From Paracamarosporium sp. OC-R06-R3 (lineage: Eukaryota > Ascomycota > Dothideomycetes > Pleosporales > Didymosphaeriaceae): a stretch of 64,000 nt of DNA. The notes under the pieces were generated by a model that was not told the origin of the DNA, did not search any database, and saw nothing but the letters and a program-made list of their open reading frames with translations. The stretch covers positions 186,001-250,000 of the forward strand of contig JACVRA010000120.1 of assembly GCA_019828545.1 (NCBI GenBank), in the 5' to 3' direction. Positions 1-9,500 of this stretch are shown here, in pieces (the stretch's first letter is position 1; every line of letters starts with the position of its first letter). A program made the position numbers and the translations under genes.

Positions 1-395
1 ACTCATACGGTTCATACCAGCAGGATGCAGACGTTGGCAACCACAGAGTAGAGCCTCCTCTTCTTGCGGGTCTGGTACCGATTGACTATGGCGGCGAGGA
101 GAACGATTACGGCGAGGAGTGCTATCACCGCGCCAAGATGCTCAGTCGTGTGATACGGCGAATGGATCGCTGGGAGGAGAACAAGGGTGTTGTTCGCACC
201 AAGCCAAAGGGCTCAAGCCGGCATTTGGAGAATGGCAGCGGAAGGATGAACGGAGAAGACGACTTTGCAGACGAAGACGAAGAGATGCAGGACGTAGATG
301 ACCTAGAGAGGCGAGAAGATAGTGACGAAGAGGAGGACGAGGACGAACGCGTGTACGATTCACATACACTACCACCATTGCCGCACATGGACTAG
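1..395 (+). CDS. C-terminal part of an unrecognised acidic protein (5' end outside window)
   Basis: An open frame runs from the left edge to a TAG at 393-395, with codons in phase from position 3; about 130 C-terminal residues are visible. The first half is moderately conserved-looking (motif HRAKMLSRVIRRMDRW at codons around 123-170). It is followed by a basic/polar stretch, then a long Glu/Asp-rich tail ending LPPLPHMD. Acidic tails of this kind are common in nuclear and chromatin-associated proteins, but I do not recognise the family. The true start and all upstream exons lie outside the window. Confidence 0.6.
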   Translation, partial: SYGSYQQDADVGNHRVEPPLLAGLVPIDYGGEENDYGEECYHRAKMLSRVIRRMDRWEENKGVVRTKPKGSSRHLENGSGRMNGEDDFADEDEEMQDVDDLERREDSDEEEDEDERVYDSHTLPPLPHMD

Positions 396-1831
396 GAACC
401 GACGAGGTTTGATAATCGGCATGTACCACCACCTACAAGCCGATATTCCAAAGCGCCCGCAATCCCTTATTCTTCACAAGCTTGCGCGTTTGGGCCAACT
501 GCCGCACCACCGATCCCCCACACGAACCAGGGATCTCTTCCGCCTGATTATCAGCATGAACAATAGCAACCTGCGGGTTCATCCTGTACATACCCATCAT
601 TTCTCCCTTATAATCTCGTCATAACTTCTATCCCTCTGGGACGACAATCGCAACCGCAAGACCGGAAACGCACGTTTTGCCGGACCACATAACAAAGGTG
701 CACATTCTTCAAGAACCACCCCACCAAATGCAACGTATGCGCTGAACGGCGAAGATTATGCTTGCTTAACCCAAGTTTGCTGCCGACAATGCCTTTTCAC
801 AGAGGTGCTGGAATGAATTAGCGGTATTGGCATCCCTAGGGGTTTTTCCATGACACTTTGTTGTAGAAGTCCTACGCGAGGCAAACACATTGCTACATCA
901 TAGGCACAGATGTTCCGAGATGAATCATGGACGTGTTGCTTGTTGCTGGTCTAGTCGAGAGGCGTCTTTCACTTTGACATTGTATTGTGGTGTCCTGTAC
1001 GTTTTACAGTATGAATGCGCAGGATAGGATAGGATAGGATAATAGGACTGTGTTTGTAGCATTTAATGGTAGCAGTTTGGTTGGGTCAGGTAGGTATGCT
1101 TTGGATTGGTTTGAGCAAGATACAAATCGATTGAACTGTTTGCACTGTTACTTGATTTGCTGTTTTTATGTATTTAATGTGGTTGCGGTGTGGTTACAGT
1201 AGGAGTAGAGGTTTGGTTAGGTAATTAGGAAGGCTTTCGTTCTTGAGGAATTGTATAACTAATTGTGCAAGATATCAGGGAAGCTTCCGCAAGACTGACT
1301 GCGGGCTCAAATTAAAAGTCCAGATCCACGCATCCAGCTAACCAGCCGTTACATCACATATTCGAGGACAATATCAGTAAATCTACACAGTTCCCAGCAC
1401 ATCACCAACCGACATACATCAAGCGCCATTCTTATGCTAACTAGATGCGGAAATCATGATGCAAGACTAGATCTAAGCCCCGAGCATATATATCTACAGG
1501 ATCACAAGCTTATACCGGCTGTAAGGATCTGATTTGAGGAGATACCTAGACTAGGATACTTGGTTTGTCTCTATGGGTTTACGCTGATCCACAAATTGTA
1601 ATGTTGACTTCAAAGCAGGCAATTCGCACTCGTCACGTGGCGCACTTCTTTCCAAGCTTGGCTCCACTCAATGATGTAATACAAGTTGCATTGTCTCAAA
1701 ACATTATATTTTGCAGCGTCAGATAGAGTATCCATCCATACTTGAAGCTTTCCTCGCCTTGTATTTCAACCACAAACGTATAGCCCAAGTACCACAAAGG
1801 TTCAGGAGCCTTTACATCCACAACCCGCAAA
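396..1831. other. Intergenic, 1.4 kb, with a short GGATA repeat
   Basis: No supported gene. It holds the presumed 3' UTR of the left-edge gene and the upstream region of the DUF3140 gene. Around 1020-1042 there is a tandem pentamer of about four GGATA units. Nothing else stands out. Confidence 0.5.
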
Positions 1832-2241
1832 ATGGTCAAGGACAACGACACCGTCATAAAGTAACACAACCCCGTGATACTCTCATCCCAATACAAAGTA
1901 AACTCATCTATCTCAGGGAATTCAATGACCTAGTCAACATGTCAGCCCCGGACCTCAAATCCTGGCTCGGCAGCAACGAATCCGCAGGGTCCGGCTGGTC
2001 TAAAGACGACGGCAGCGGCGAGACCATTGGGCACGAGAGCGGACGCAAAATTATTGCGATACTAGAGAAGAATCCGCAGAAAGACCCGCAGAAGTATGAA
2101 CAGGATGATATTGACCATATGAGGAAGGTGGTTGCGTATTGTAAGCGGCATCTTGCGCAGGAGGAGAAGGCGAAGCAGGATACAGGGAGTAAGAGTTATA
2201 AGAGTTTGAAAAATTGGGGGCATGATGCACAGAAGGCGTGA
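1832..2241 (+). CDS. DUF3140 family protein
   Basis: Two exons, 1832-1860 and 1917-2241, with a 56-nt GT-AG intron; 117 codons, 354 nt in total. The product starts MVKDNDTVIK and continues EFNDLVNMSAPDLKSWL, then GHESGRKI, DDIDHMRKVVAYCKRHLAQ and KNWGHD. These are the hallmarks of the DUF3140 family (PF11338), small soluble proteins best known from actinobacteria and other bacteria and sometimes annotated as DNA-binding. Their biochemical role is not established. The ATG at 1832 is preferred to any in the longer upstream open frame because splicing joins VIK to EFNDLVNMS, the usual N-terminus of the family. The length (about 117 aa) matches bacterial members. The mainly bacterial distribution makes ancient transfer a reasonable idea, but this is inference. 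Confidence 0.8.
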
Positions 2242-2593
2242 TGGATTAGAGTCAGAAGGGAATAAAATAGGGAAAGAATGGGGATGGGTATGGGGTTGTG
2301 TGCGAAGAGTGGTTATGGCGTGTTACTTGGATCAGTGAGACGGATTTCATGATTGTGTAAGGATAGTCGAATAAGTCGTTAGGTCAACATGCAGTAATCC
2401 GATTCCAACCTTCAAACCTGAGGTAGCACATCTCGAAAGTGCTCCCTCTAATCCCCTCGCTCCTCTTGTTGACCTTGCTAAAATAAGTTCACCCCAACCA
2501 CTCAGCTCACCTTCTTTTGATCTCTCTTTCTCTCGCCAAACTTTCGCCCAAGAGGGTTTCCCCCTCGAATCTATCCCACAGAAGCAGGTCAAA
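2242..2593. other. Intergenic, 350 bp
   Basis: Spacer between the 3' end of the DUF3140 gene and a possible small minus-strand gene. No convincing coding or RNA signal seen. Confidence 0.4.
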
Positions 2594-2810
2594 TCAACTC
2601 ACCAGTACTCCCAGCCCTAACAGAACAGAAACGGTCTTGTGCAATATGCCTTGGCGGAGATAAATGGCTGCAGATAGCGCGGTTGGGACAGCGGCACCTG
2701 TGAAGATAAGGATCGGAATGAGCATCAGGGAGGGTGAAGCACATAGTGGCCATAACCAAAGAAGAACAGACTAAGGAAACATTGACACGAAGTTGCTGGC
2801 GACGCACCAT
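2594..2810 (-). CDS. Possible small hydrophobic protein (59 aa), weak
   Basis: If a 37-nt intron (2771-2807, GTGCGT...TTAG) directly after the ATG at 2808-2810 is removed, a 59-residue product results, starting MSVLLWLWPLC and continuing MLIPILIFTGAAVPTALSAA to a TGA at 2594-2596. It is almost entirely hydrophobic, with two probable membrane segments. Support is limited to an open frame, plausible splice signals and a membrane-like composition; the intron is shorter than any other in this window. I recognise no family. It may be chance. Confidence 0.25.
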
Positions 2811-3156
2811 TGATCGTATTAAGAATCAAGATCAATACCGGGTATCAAGTTGAGGGGGACGAACATGTACGGCGGAACTGGGTCAACGTTCCTTTCACGG
2901 AAGGAAGTAAGGATGAAAAGCAAGGGCGAGCACTGCAGCACTGCACAGGTCTCACATTTTACATTCTTCTCTCTTCAACTCAACACCCCTACCTTGTACA
3001 ACACATGATTTGATATGATTCAATATCCCAATGATTGGTATCTTAATCGTATAAACCGCCCGTTCGCTACACCAATGCATATACAAAAAGGAAAAAAAAA
3101 AACCCCCGGTTATATACTAACATGAAAAGCAGGGCTCCGTGATTTTGCCTCCAAAT
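2811..3156. other. Intergenic, 345 bp
   Basis: Upstream of the weak small gene and downstream of the acyltransferase (3' UTR). Contains a poly-A tract near 3090-3102; no gene seen. Confidence 0.4.
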
Positions 3157-4613
3157 CTACGCAGCATGGTGCACAGGCCCATTTGGATGACCATGTCCCT
3201 GCTGCACACCACTCATAGGAATATACCCGTTGCCCTTGGCCTCCTCGAATTTGATCTTCTCGACAAGTTTGTTGGTTAGACGCTCGCACCACGGATCGAC
3301 ATACTGCGTCCAGGCGTACGCAGAGCCGTAGAGAATCGGGAACCAGAATATCAGACACACGAAAAGCGTCTGGTGCCCCGCATATTTCATGCGGGTGATC
3401 TGCAGCTGGCCCTTTTCGTCCTTATGGTCCGCTGGGACGCTGATGCCATACACCATCCACGACAGCAATGTCTTCATAAGCGTTCCGTGCAAAAGGTACA
3501 CGGCAAAGCCCATCTTGCCAAAGAAAAGCAAAATCTTGCTCGATAAGATTTCCTGTAGACGCGGGCTCAGTACGATACCGACCGCGGCAAGCATCAGACC
3601 GATGCCGCTCGAGAAGCGGGGCAGGTCTGGGTTCTCGGGGAGGTTGGGCTTGAGGAAATGCGTGAGGTTGTCGGACCAGGGCATCCACTCGGCGTGGGAT
3701 TCGGGATACGAAGCGATGTAGAAGCCGGAAAAGACGAGGACGGCCGAGAGTACCGGCGCGAGGATGCGCTGCTGGTCGATGAAGCGGGCGGTTGCGGGCT
3801 CGAACTGGAGCTCCGCAATGAGTACGCCCCAGAAGCCTAGCATGCCGAAGACGGCTGGAGAGGTCAGTCAAACGCAGATGGTATTGAAAAACAGAACTCA
3901 CGGTCGTTGCCCATCCAGTAGTAGGCGAACATGCCGAAGCTTGCCAGCATGCGGTAGCGCGGCTTGATGTAGGCTACCGCGAGCAGGAAGGCATAGATCT
4001 TGATGCTTTCCTGCAGCAGCGGCAGCATGGTCCACTGGTTGCGATCGTACTCATTGTTCCGCTTGATCCAAATGGCACCAATCTCATACACCAGGTTTCC
4101 TATGGCGGGGAACAAGCTTCCCTTGCGCGGCGGAATCTGGCTGATCCATCCCGAGTCGGCGTGGACCGCAACCGAATACAGTCCCAGCTCGCATATCAAA
4201 AACGAAGCGACGGTCGCGACGGCCGAGGGCAAGAACAGGCGGGGAAAGCGGCGCAGGGCGGACTTGGATATGGAGATGAAGGCGGCCTCATGCTTGTCCT
4301 GGCGATAGAGCTTGAGGGGCTTGAGGGCGCAGACGTAGCCGGTGACGAAGGCGAAGATGGACACGCCGAGGCGGCCCTGGATGAGGACTCGCAGGAACGG
4401 CAACTGCAGCAGGTGCGGGGTTGTGTTTTCGGCGGTGGTGGCCCAGAAGAGGTCGCCAGCCCAGGCGCGCGAGATGTGGGTGAGGACGACGAGTGCAGAT
4501 GCGAAGCCTCGCAGGCCCTGGGGGGCGAGGCGTTAGCGAACAGCCGGTCACCAATGCTGCGTAGCACAACTTACATCCACCCACTTCACGTTACCCTCCT
4601 TTCCGATAGCCAT
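3157..4613 (-). CDS. Acyltransferase 3 family membrane protein
   Basis: Three exons on the minus strand: 4575-4613, 3902-4517 and 3157-3854, with introns 4518-4574 and 3855-3901; 450 aa. The spliced N-terminus reads MAIGKEGNVKWVD then GLRGFASALVVLTHISRAW. This is the diagnostic opening of acyltransferase-3 (PF01757) proteins, where the His near residue 28 is the conserved catalytic residue of the family. Multiple hydrophobic helices follow, for example LGVSIFAFVTGYVCALK and a late segment FGKMGFAVYLLHGTLMK with the family's second His. Such proteins transfer acyl groups to carbohydrates or lipids across membranes; the substrate cannot be told from sequence. The C-terminal tail is short, polar and His/Gly-rich. 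Start chosen because exon 1 joins in frame to the VDGLRG motif. Confidence 0.88.
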
Positions 4614-6187
4614 GTCAACTCGGTCGAGATCATAGGAGAAGGTGGGAACCAGGCGAAAATGCGACGCGAAGGGGTATTATCTGACCAAGGTTAGCCGCAC
4701 TGCCGTCTTGTCGCTGCCACGGGACCAAGGCCTGAATCCTCGCGGAAGGCGGTTAGACAGTTACGTACGCCTGTGCACGGCTACGCCCGGGGGAACAAGG
4801 ACAACAGCGAAGGACGGCGGTCTCTGGACAAAAGAATGGACGGCTGAGGGACGGGGCGCCGTTCAGCCAGCTGGGGCGCTCGCAGGAGGAAGCAAAAACG
4901 ACGACGCCGGCGGACAATGCAATGCAAGCTGGAGGACGGTATGCAACAAACAACGCCTGTCCAAACAGAGCGAGCGCGCAGGGCTTCAAGAAGGAGATAG
5001 ATGGTAGCACGGATATAGCGGCATGATATAATTCGCGGCGCACACAATCCCCACCCCGACATGATGAGAGGCGCGCCGGGTTTGGCAGGGGCCGACCGCG
5101 CACGCCAAGCCGCCAAGCCGCCAAACCGCGGTGCAGGCTAGCGTTTTGGCGGATTCTAGGGGTATGTGGACAGCGTGCGACAGCCCTATACCTCCACTGC
5201 GATGCCGGATTGGCCGTGATGCCGTGTCGCGCGGCCCGCTGAGATGAGAGGCGGCTTGGCGCTCATCTGAAGGCGGAATCATCAACGAAAAGGAGACCGA
5301 GAAGCCACCTGGCAGGCTGAGGACTGCGCCGTGGCCGCAAACGTCAACCCTCGCGCTGAGACAAGCTAGAGCCTCTTCGGGCAATTGCACCACATCGCCG
5401 TGCCCTGACGGTGCACAGCTCCTCCATTTCCATCAACGGTGGACCGACGTCGCCGCTGAAACGGGGCCGGCTTGCGCGTACACGCCGCGGAACTACATGT
5501 ACTCTGTATCCCAGTATCCTAATCTAGTCAAAGCCCATGAGTATCGCTCGCTACGCCAAAGCACACTGCTTCAACCCGTTGTCTTCGTACGTGAATTCAT
5601 CTTCTGACCCTGAAGATCCATTGCCCTTGTCGCCCACGGAAAGCTTCGAATGCTTATGTCGCCGTGCACCGGACTTGGCGAATTACAACTCAAAGTAAGC
5701 CTGCCTGGATTATTTGCGTCCATCTGCATGCAAAAGTATTTTCGTACGGGCATTATGTCATGCATGTTCGTGTTACACAACAGCATCGTGGCGCAGGCTT
5801 TCATGATATGTAGCCGCATGGCCACGCGCGCCTGTGCAGTCTACATGAAACACACATTACTTCGCTCGCCACTCAGGGGAACGTCGTTCTTCAATTGCAC
5901 AGTAGCCAGTGACACCCTCTGAAATGCAAATGTCCCAAGCAGCCTCTAAGCGCTGCCGATTCGACCCTCGTTCCATCCTACGAGTACCTTACACGCCACA
6001 TCCCAGCCCCACCACCCCTCCCTTCCATCTCTCTCCCAACCAATCTAGTTCCACCCCACCAACCACACTCTGTCCGTTCCCATCCCCTCGCTTTTCAGAT
6101 CCAGTCCTCCCATTCGATCTATATTTTGTCTATATAGATTTAATTGGAACAAAATTGTTCATCAGTCTCCCATACGAGACCATCTGC
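4614..6187. other. Intergenic region upstream of the acyltransferase, with one short ORF
   Basis: 1.6 kb with no recognised gene. The proximal 700 bp is GC-rich and probably includes the acyltransferase promoter. A 53-codon ORF (5537-5698, plus) is listed separately. The distal part is C-rich (5990-6120) and leads into the tRNA-Trp gene. Confidence 0.4.
5537..5698 (+). CDS. Short ORF or first exon, 53 codons, weak
   Basis: An ATG at 5537 opens a 53-codon frame starting MSIARYAKAHCF and ending at TAA 5696-5698. The composition is protein-like, with an acidic/proline segment DPEDPLPLSP. The stop overlaps a good splice donor (AAA|GTAAGC at 5695), so it could be a first exon, but I could not find a convincing second exon. 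Low confidence. Confidence 0.15.
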   Translation: MSIARYAKAHCFNPLSSYVNSSSDPEDPLPLSPTESFECLCRRAPDLANYNSK

Positions 6188-6334
6188 GGGGCATTGGCGC
6201 AATGGGTACGTTACATCAAGCACAAAGCCAATTAGCAAGCACACTTGCTAACCCACTCGCAGTAGCGCGTCTGATTCCAGAAATCTGACTTCGGAATATC
6301 CAGAAGGTTAGCTGTTCGAATCAGCTATGCCTCA
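6188..6334 (+). tRNA. tRNA-Trp(CCA) interrupted in both D-loop and anticodon loop
   Basis: Acceptor stem GGGGCAT (6188-6194) pairs with ATGCCTC (6327-6333, one G-T), with discriminator A6334. The D-stem is GCGC (6197-6200) with GCGC (6265-6268). The anticodon arm starts TCTGA TT CCA G (6270-6280), matching the conserved eukaryotic tRNA-Trp context GCGCGTCTGAYTCCAGA. The T-arm is AGCTG-TTCGAAT-CAGCT. Two insertions are seen: 57 nt in the D-loop (6206-6262) and about 18 nt after position 37 (6281-6298), where GGAAT can pair with ATTCC around the anticodon as in ordinary nuclear tRNA introns. The spliced length is 72 nt. The A box TGGCGCAATGG and B box are intact, and a T6 Pol III terminator follows. 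One blemish is an A31-C39 mismatch after anticodon-intron removal. An alternative, class II tRNA-Leu(CAG) reading needs C33 and a T-T mismatch and is worse. Confidence 0.78.
6206..6262 (+). other. 57-nt spliceosomal-type intron in the tRNA D-loop
   Basis: Starts GTACGT, contains TGCTAAC at 6246-6252, and ends CTCGCAG. The length and all three signals match the mRNA introns in this window. Precise removal leaves GCGC-AATGGTA-GCGC, a canonical D-arm. The junction is ambiguous by one G; only the GT-AG register is shown. Whether it is removed, and by which machinery, cannot be seen in the sequence. Confidence 0.6.
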
Positions 6335-6347
6335 GATTGAATCACTC

Positions 6348-6353
6348 TTTTTT
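6348..6353 (+). terminator. Pol III terminator of the tRNA-Trp gene
   Basis: A run of six T, 13 nt downstream of the discriminator base, followed by GTTTTG. This is the normal RNA polymerase III stop signal and supports the tRNA call. Confidence 0.75.
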
Positions 6354-6599
6354 GTTTTGTTCCGATAAATCTTTTTGCGTGGCCAAGTATTTCAATTCGC
6401 TAGGTGTGTGCGTGCGGGGTTCCGGTCGGGTCGGGTCGGCTAGCGATAGGGACTGACCTTTTGTGTCACTTATTAATACTATTATATTAGTCCAGAAGTG
6501 GTTTACATGGCTCTGGCGCTTTTTCCTACCGCGTGCACATATCATGATGTAAAACAACCCGTTGATCTGGGCATTGTTGAAGCACTACCTGCATTTGCC

Positions 6600-9500
6600 C
6601 TAAAAAGGAATGCCGTTGGTAACCAACTGGAACTGATCATACACCCCCGTACTCTTGCTACTCGCGCTCCTCCGAATCAACTCACGCATATAATCCGCCG
6701 CCTCCCTCTCGCTCTTCTCTAACACGAACCTCTCTCTAAAATGTTGGATCGTCTGCGGCACAAAGCACGGTAGCCCACTGTCCAGCATGACCTCTACTAT
6801 TTGGCATAGATGATCGCAGTGCTGCCTGGTTGCTAGGAAAGCTTTGATAGTGAGCTCTTCGAACCACCGGAATGGTTGTGATGTCTGGCTGCCGCCCATG
6901 ACGGCGATCATCTCGCCCGTGAGTTTGAATGGCGCGCGCTCAAACTTCACACCACCCGGTGCGATATCGAAGCAGAATCCAAAGTCGATGTGGATAATGT
7001 GGCCTGCGTCGTCAATCATGATGTTGCCGTTGTGACGATCCTTGAACTGTAGCAGGAATGAAATAACGCTGTAGGCAGCCATGCTCTTCACAAAATTGCT
7101 GCGCGCTTCCTGGAAGCGGATCGAGTCTTCGTTGCCGTATTTGCTAATGAAGTAGTCGTCAAGACGGTTGACGGCTTCACGACCGAGCATGTCACGAGAT
7201 ATTGAGTTGGGGAGCACGTCGATCACACCGCATCCGGGTGCCGTGGCAGTGACACGATATGGGAACACCCAGACGTCTAGGCCGACGTTGTTAAAAATAC
7301 CACGGAAGGCAGCAATCATCTGCAAAGCTAAAACGTCCTGCCTGCAGTCGTCGCCGACCTTGAAGATGGCCGACTGCCAGACCTCATACGAGCTCTGTTT
7401 AGATGATGACGCACTGCTAGCGACCCCGTCTCTCGTGTCTTCCTCCAGTGTATCTGTCTTAGTCTTGCGAATGCGGAAGGTGGCCATGAACGGCGTCTTT
7501 GCATGGGATTGCAAAGGCTTGCCAGATTTGCGGTCAATGCCGACGACAACACCATCAGGGTTACTGGGCAGGTAGACGCCAACGTCAACCTGGATCTTGC
7601 GTAGTTCTTCTTCGATCATCTGTTTCTTCTCTTCCTTAGGTCTGTCCAAGATTGTCCGCAGCGTGCCAGAAATGCCAGTGACTTTGCCGAAGAATGCGAA
7701 CTCCCGCTCGTAAAACTCTCGGTCGACGTTGCTGAAACTTGACTCGAGGCTACCCATGACTTTGTCGAGAGTGGGCTTTACGGGATCGGGCTAGATCGTG
7801 TCAATCGAAGTATATCAAGGGTGAAGAGTGAACCTACTATTTGAGAGTGCTCGTCTTTGTATGCGTTCGCCTTGATGTTCCAAATGATCTGATGAGCAAA
7901 CAGCTGCGAGAACTTCGCAGTCTCGATGATATATCTCTCAACATAGCCGAGAACATCATATCGAAGGGTCTGCACGATTTGCGAGACGTAGAAGAATGTA
8001 ACATCGACGGAGTGGCTTTCGAGTGCCCTCATCGCATACTGAATGATGAACGGGTGATTGCCGTACGCCGGCAAGAAGTATGTGACTGCGCTGATGGGAT
8101 TCAAAGATGCCCAGTACATGAGGTACTAATAATCATTAGCCAAGAGATCTCACTGCATGTTTCGACTTTATACCTTGAGTTGGAAGGTGACATCGTTTGG
8201 CAGCTGTCTGCCCAGTAGAATTTCAAGGGCATCGGGGTCGTCGAGGACTCTCTGGGGATAATTAAGAACCTGGAACCGCACTTCGTTGTTCAGGCGCTGG
8301 TTTTGGAAGCGCTTTGGAAGATGCACAGCAATAGCTGGGTTCTCATCCCATGCTGTTCTGAGGTGTGCAGTAACGGCAGCCTGGAAAATGGTGAGTATTA
8401 GCCACCTGAACGTGGAGGGAGCTTACGTCTGCGAGTGTTTTGCTGTGCTGACCGGAAGTAAAGTGGTGTTTCTTCCCGTAGTCGAGTGGGAACAGCCATA
8501 CCATCAAACGCGTCTGCTCATTTGAGATTAGAAGGGACAGCAGATCTTGTTTGGCTTTCAGGGACTTCAAAGAGCCTTCTGTATTGGTGCCTGTATTGCC
8601 AACAACTTCTAGGTAAGCTTGAACATCAGCTAAAACATGTGTCTCAGCCTTGATCTGAAGGCGGTTTCCGCCGAATGACCACCTACTTCATTAGCGATAT
8701 TTGATGATAGATGTGGTGAAGCCTTACTCTGGTGCCTTTGCAAACCATGCCAGCCCCGCACTCAGAATGCGGTCCTTTAAGCGCCACTTGATAGTAGGAG
8801 GAAGAGTCGTGCAATGGCGTACGATGCGTAGACCAAGGAGCACTATGTGAAAGTAAGCTTCTCTCGCAAGCGGTTGAGCACATCCAAAGCTGAGTGCGTC
8901 AAGCGTGACATGCATCAGTCGGCTGTAGACCAGCTCTACGTCTGGATTTCCAAGACGTGTAGCATTAAAATGGCTGGAGAGAAATTGTAGCAGCCGATAA
9001 TGAGGAGCAATGACGTTGTATATGTGCTGCTGTCGTTTCGCGAGGTATGGCTTGTCTGTTGGAGCGAATTCCTGTTTACCATAGAACGGATCAGGATGCC
9101 TTGACTGTTGTTAGCATTAAAGTAACAGAGCTTTGGGCTATACAAACCTTAAGGAAGAACTGAAGATTCCCTTTCGCTTGTGAATAGTGTTTTCCCAACA
9201 TTCCGCAATCGAAACAAGGATACGAGACTCCATCCGTGGATTCTCCTTTATCACACTCATCCAAAGGGAGATACCGAGCTTTATCGACTGTTTTGTAAAG
9301 ACAGCGAAAGGAATACCCACCAAATGATGCACGATGGCGGCTTGATCCGATTTGACGCGACAGAGGAGTGCAGAAGCTCGCCGAAGAATGTCTCTTAGTT
9401 CAGCGATTGTAACGTGGTTGTTGTTGAAGGTTCGACTTTCGAGGTCTATGAGCAAGTTGGTGGCATCATCGATCCTGCGACGGAAGGCAGATCGCGCCTG

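Noticed and set aside
3389..4694. Long plus-strand open frames opposite the acyltransferase
   Set aside because: They are antisense to a well-supported gene, with biased composition and no motifs.
5650..5922. Open frames on both strands in the spacer before tRNA-Trp
   Set aside because: Mutually overlapping, no motifs, no splice support.
6262..6334. Reading the tRNA as class II tRNA-Leu(CAG) with a long variable arm
   Set aside because: It needs C at position 33, a T-T mismatch in the anticodon stem and ignores the strong match to the tRNA-Trp context; the Trp reading also explains the intron-anticodon pairing.
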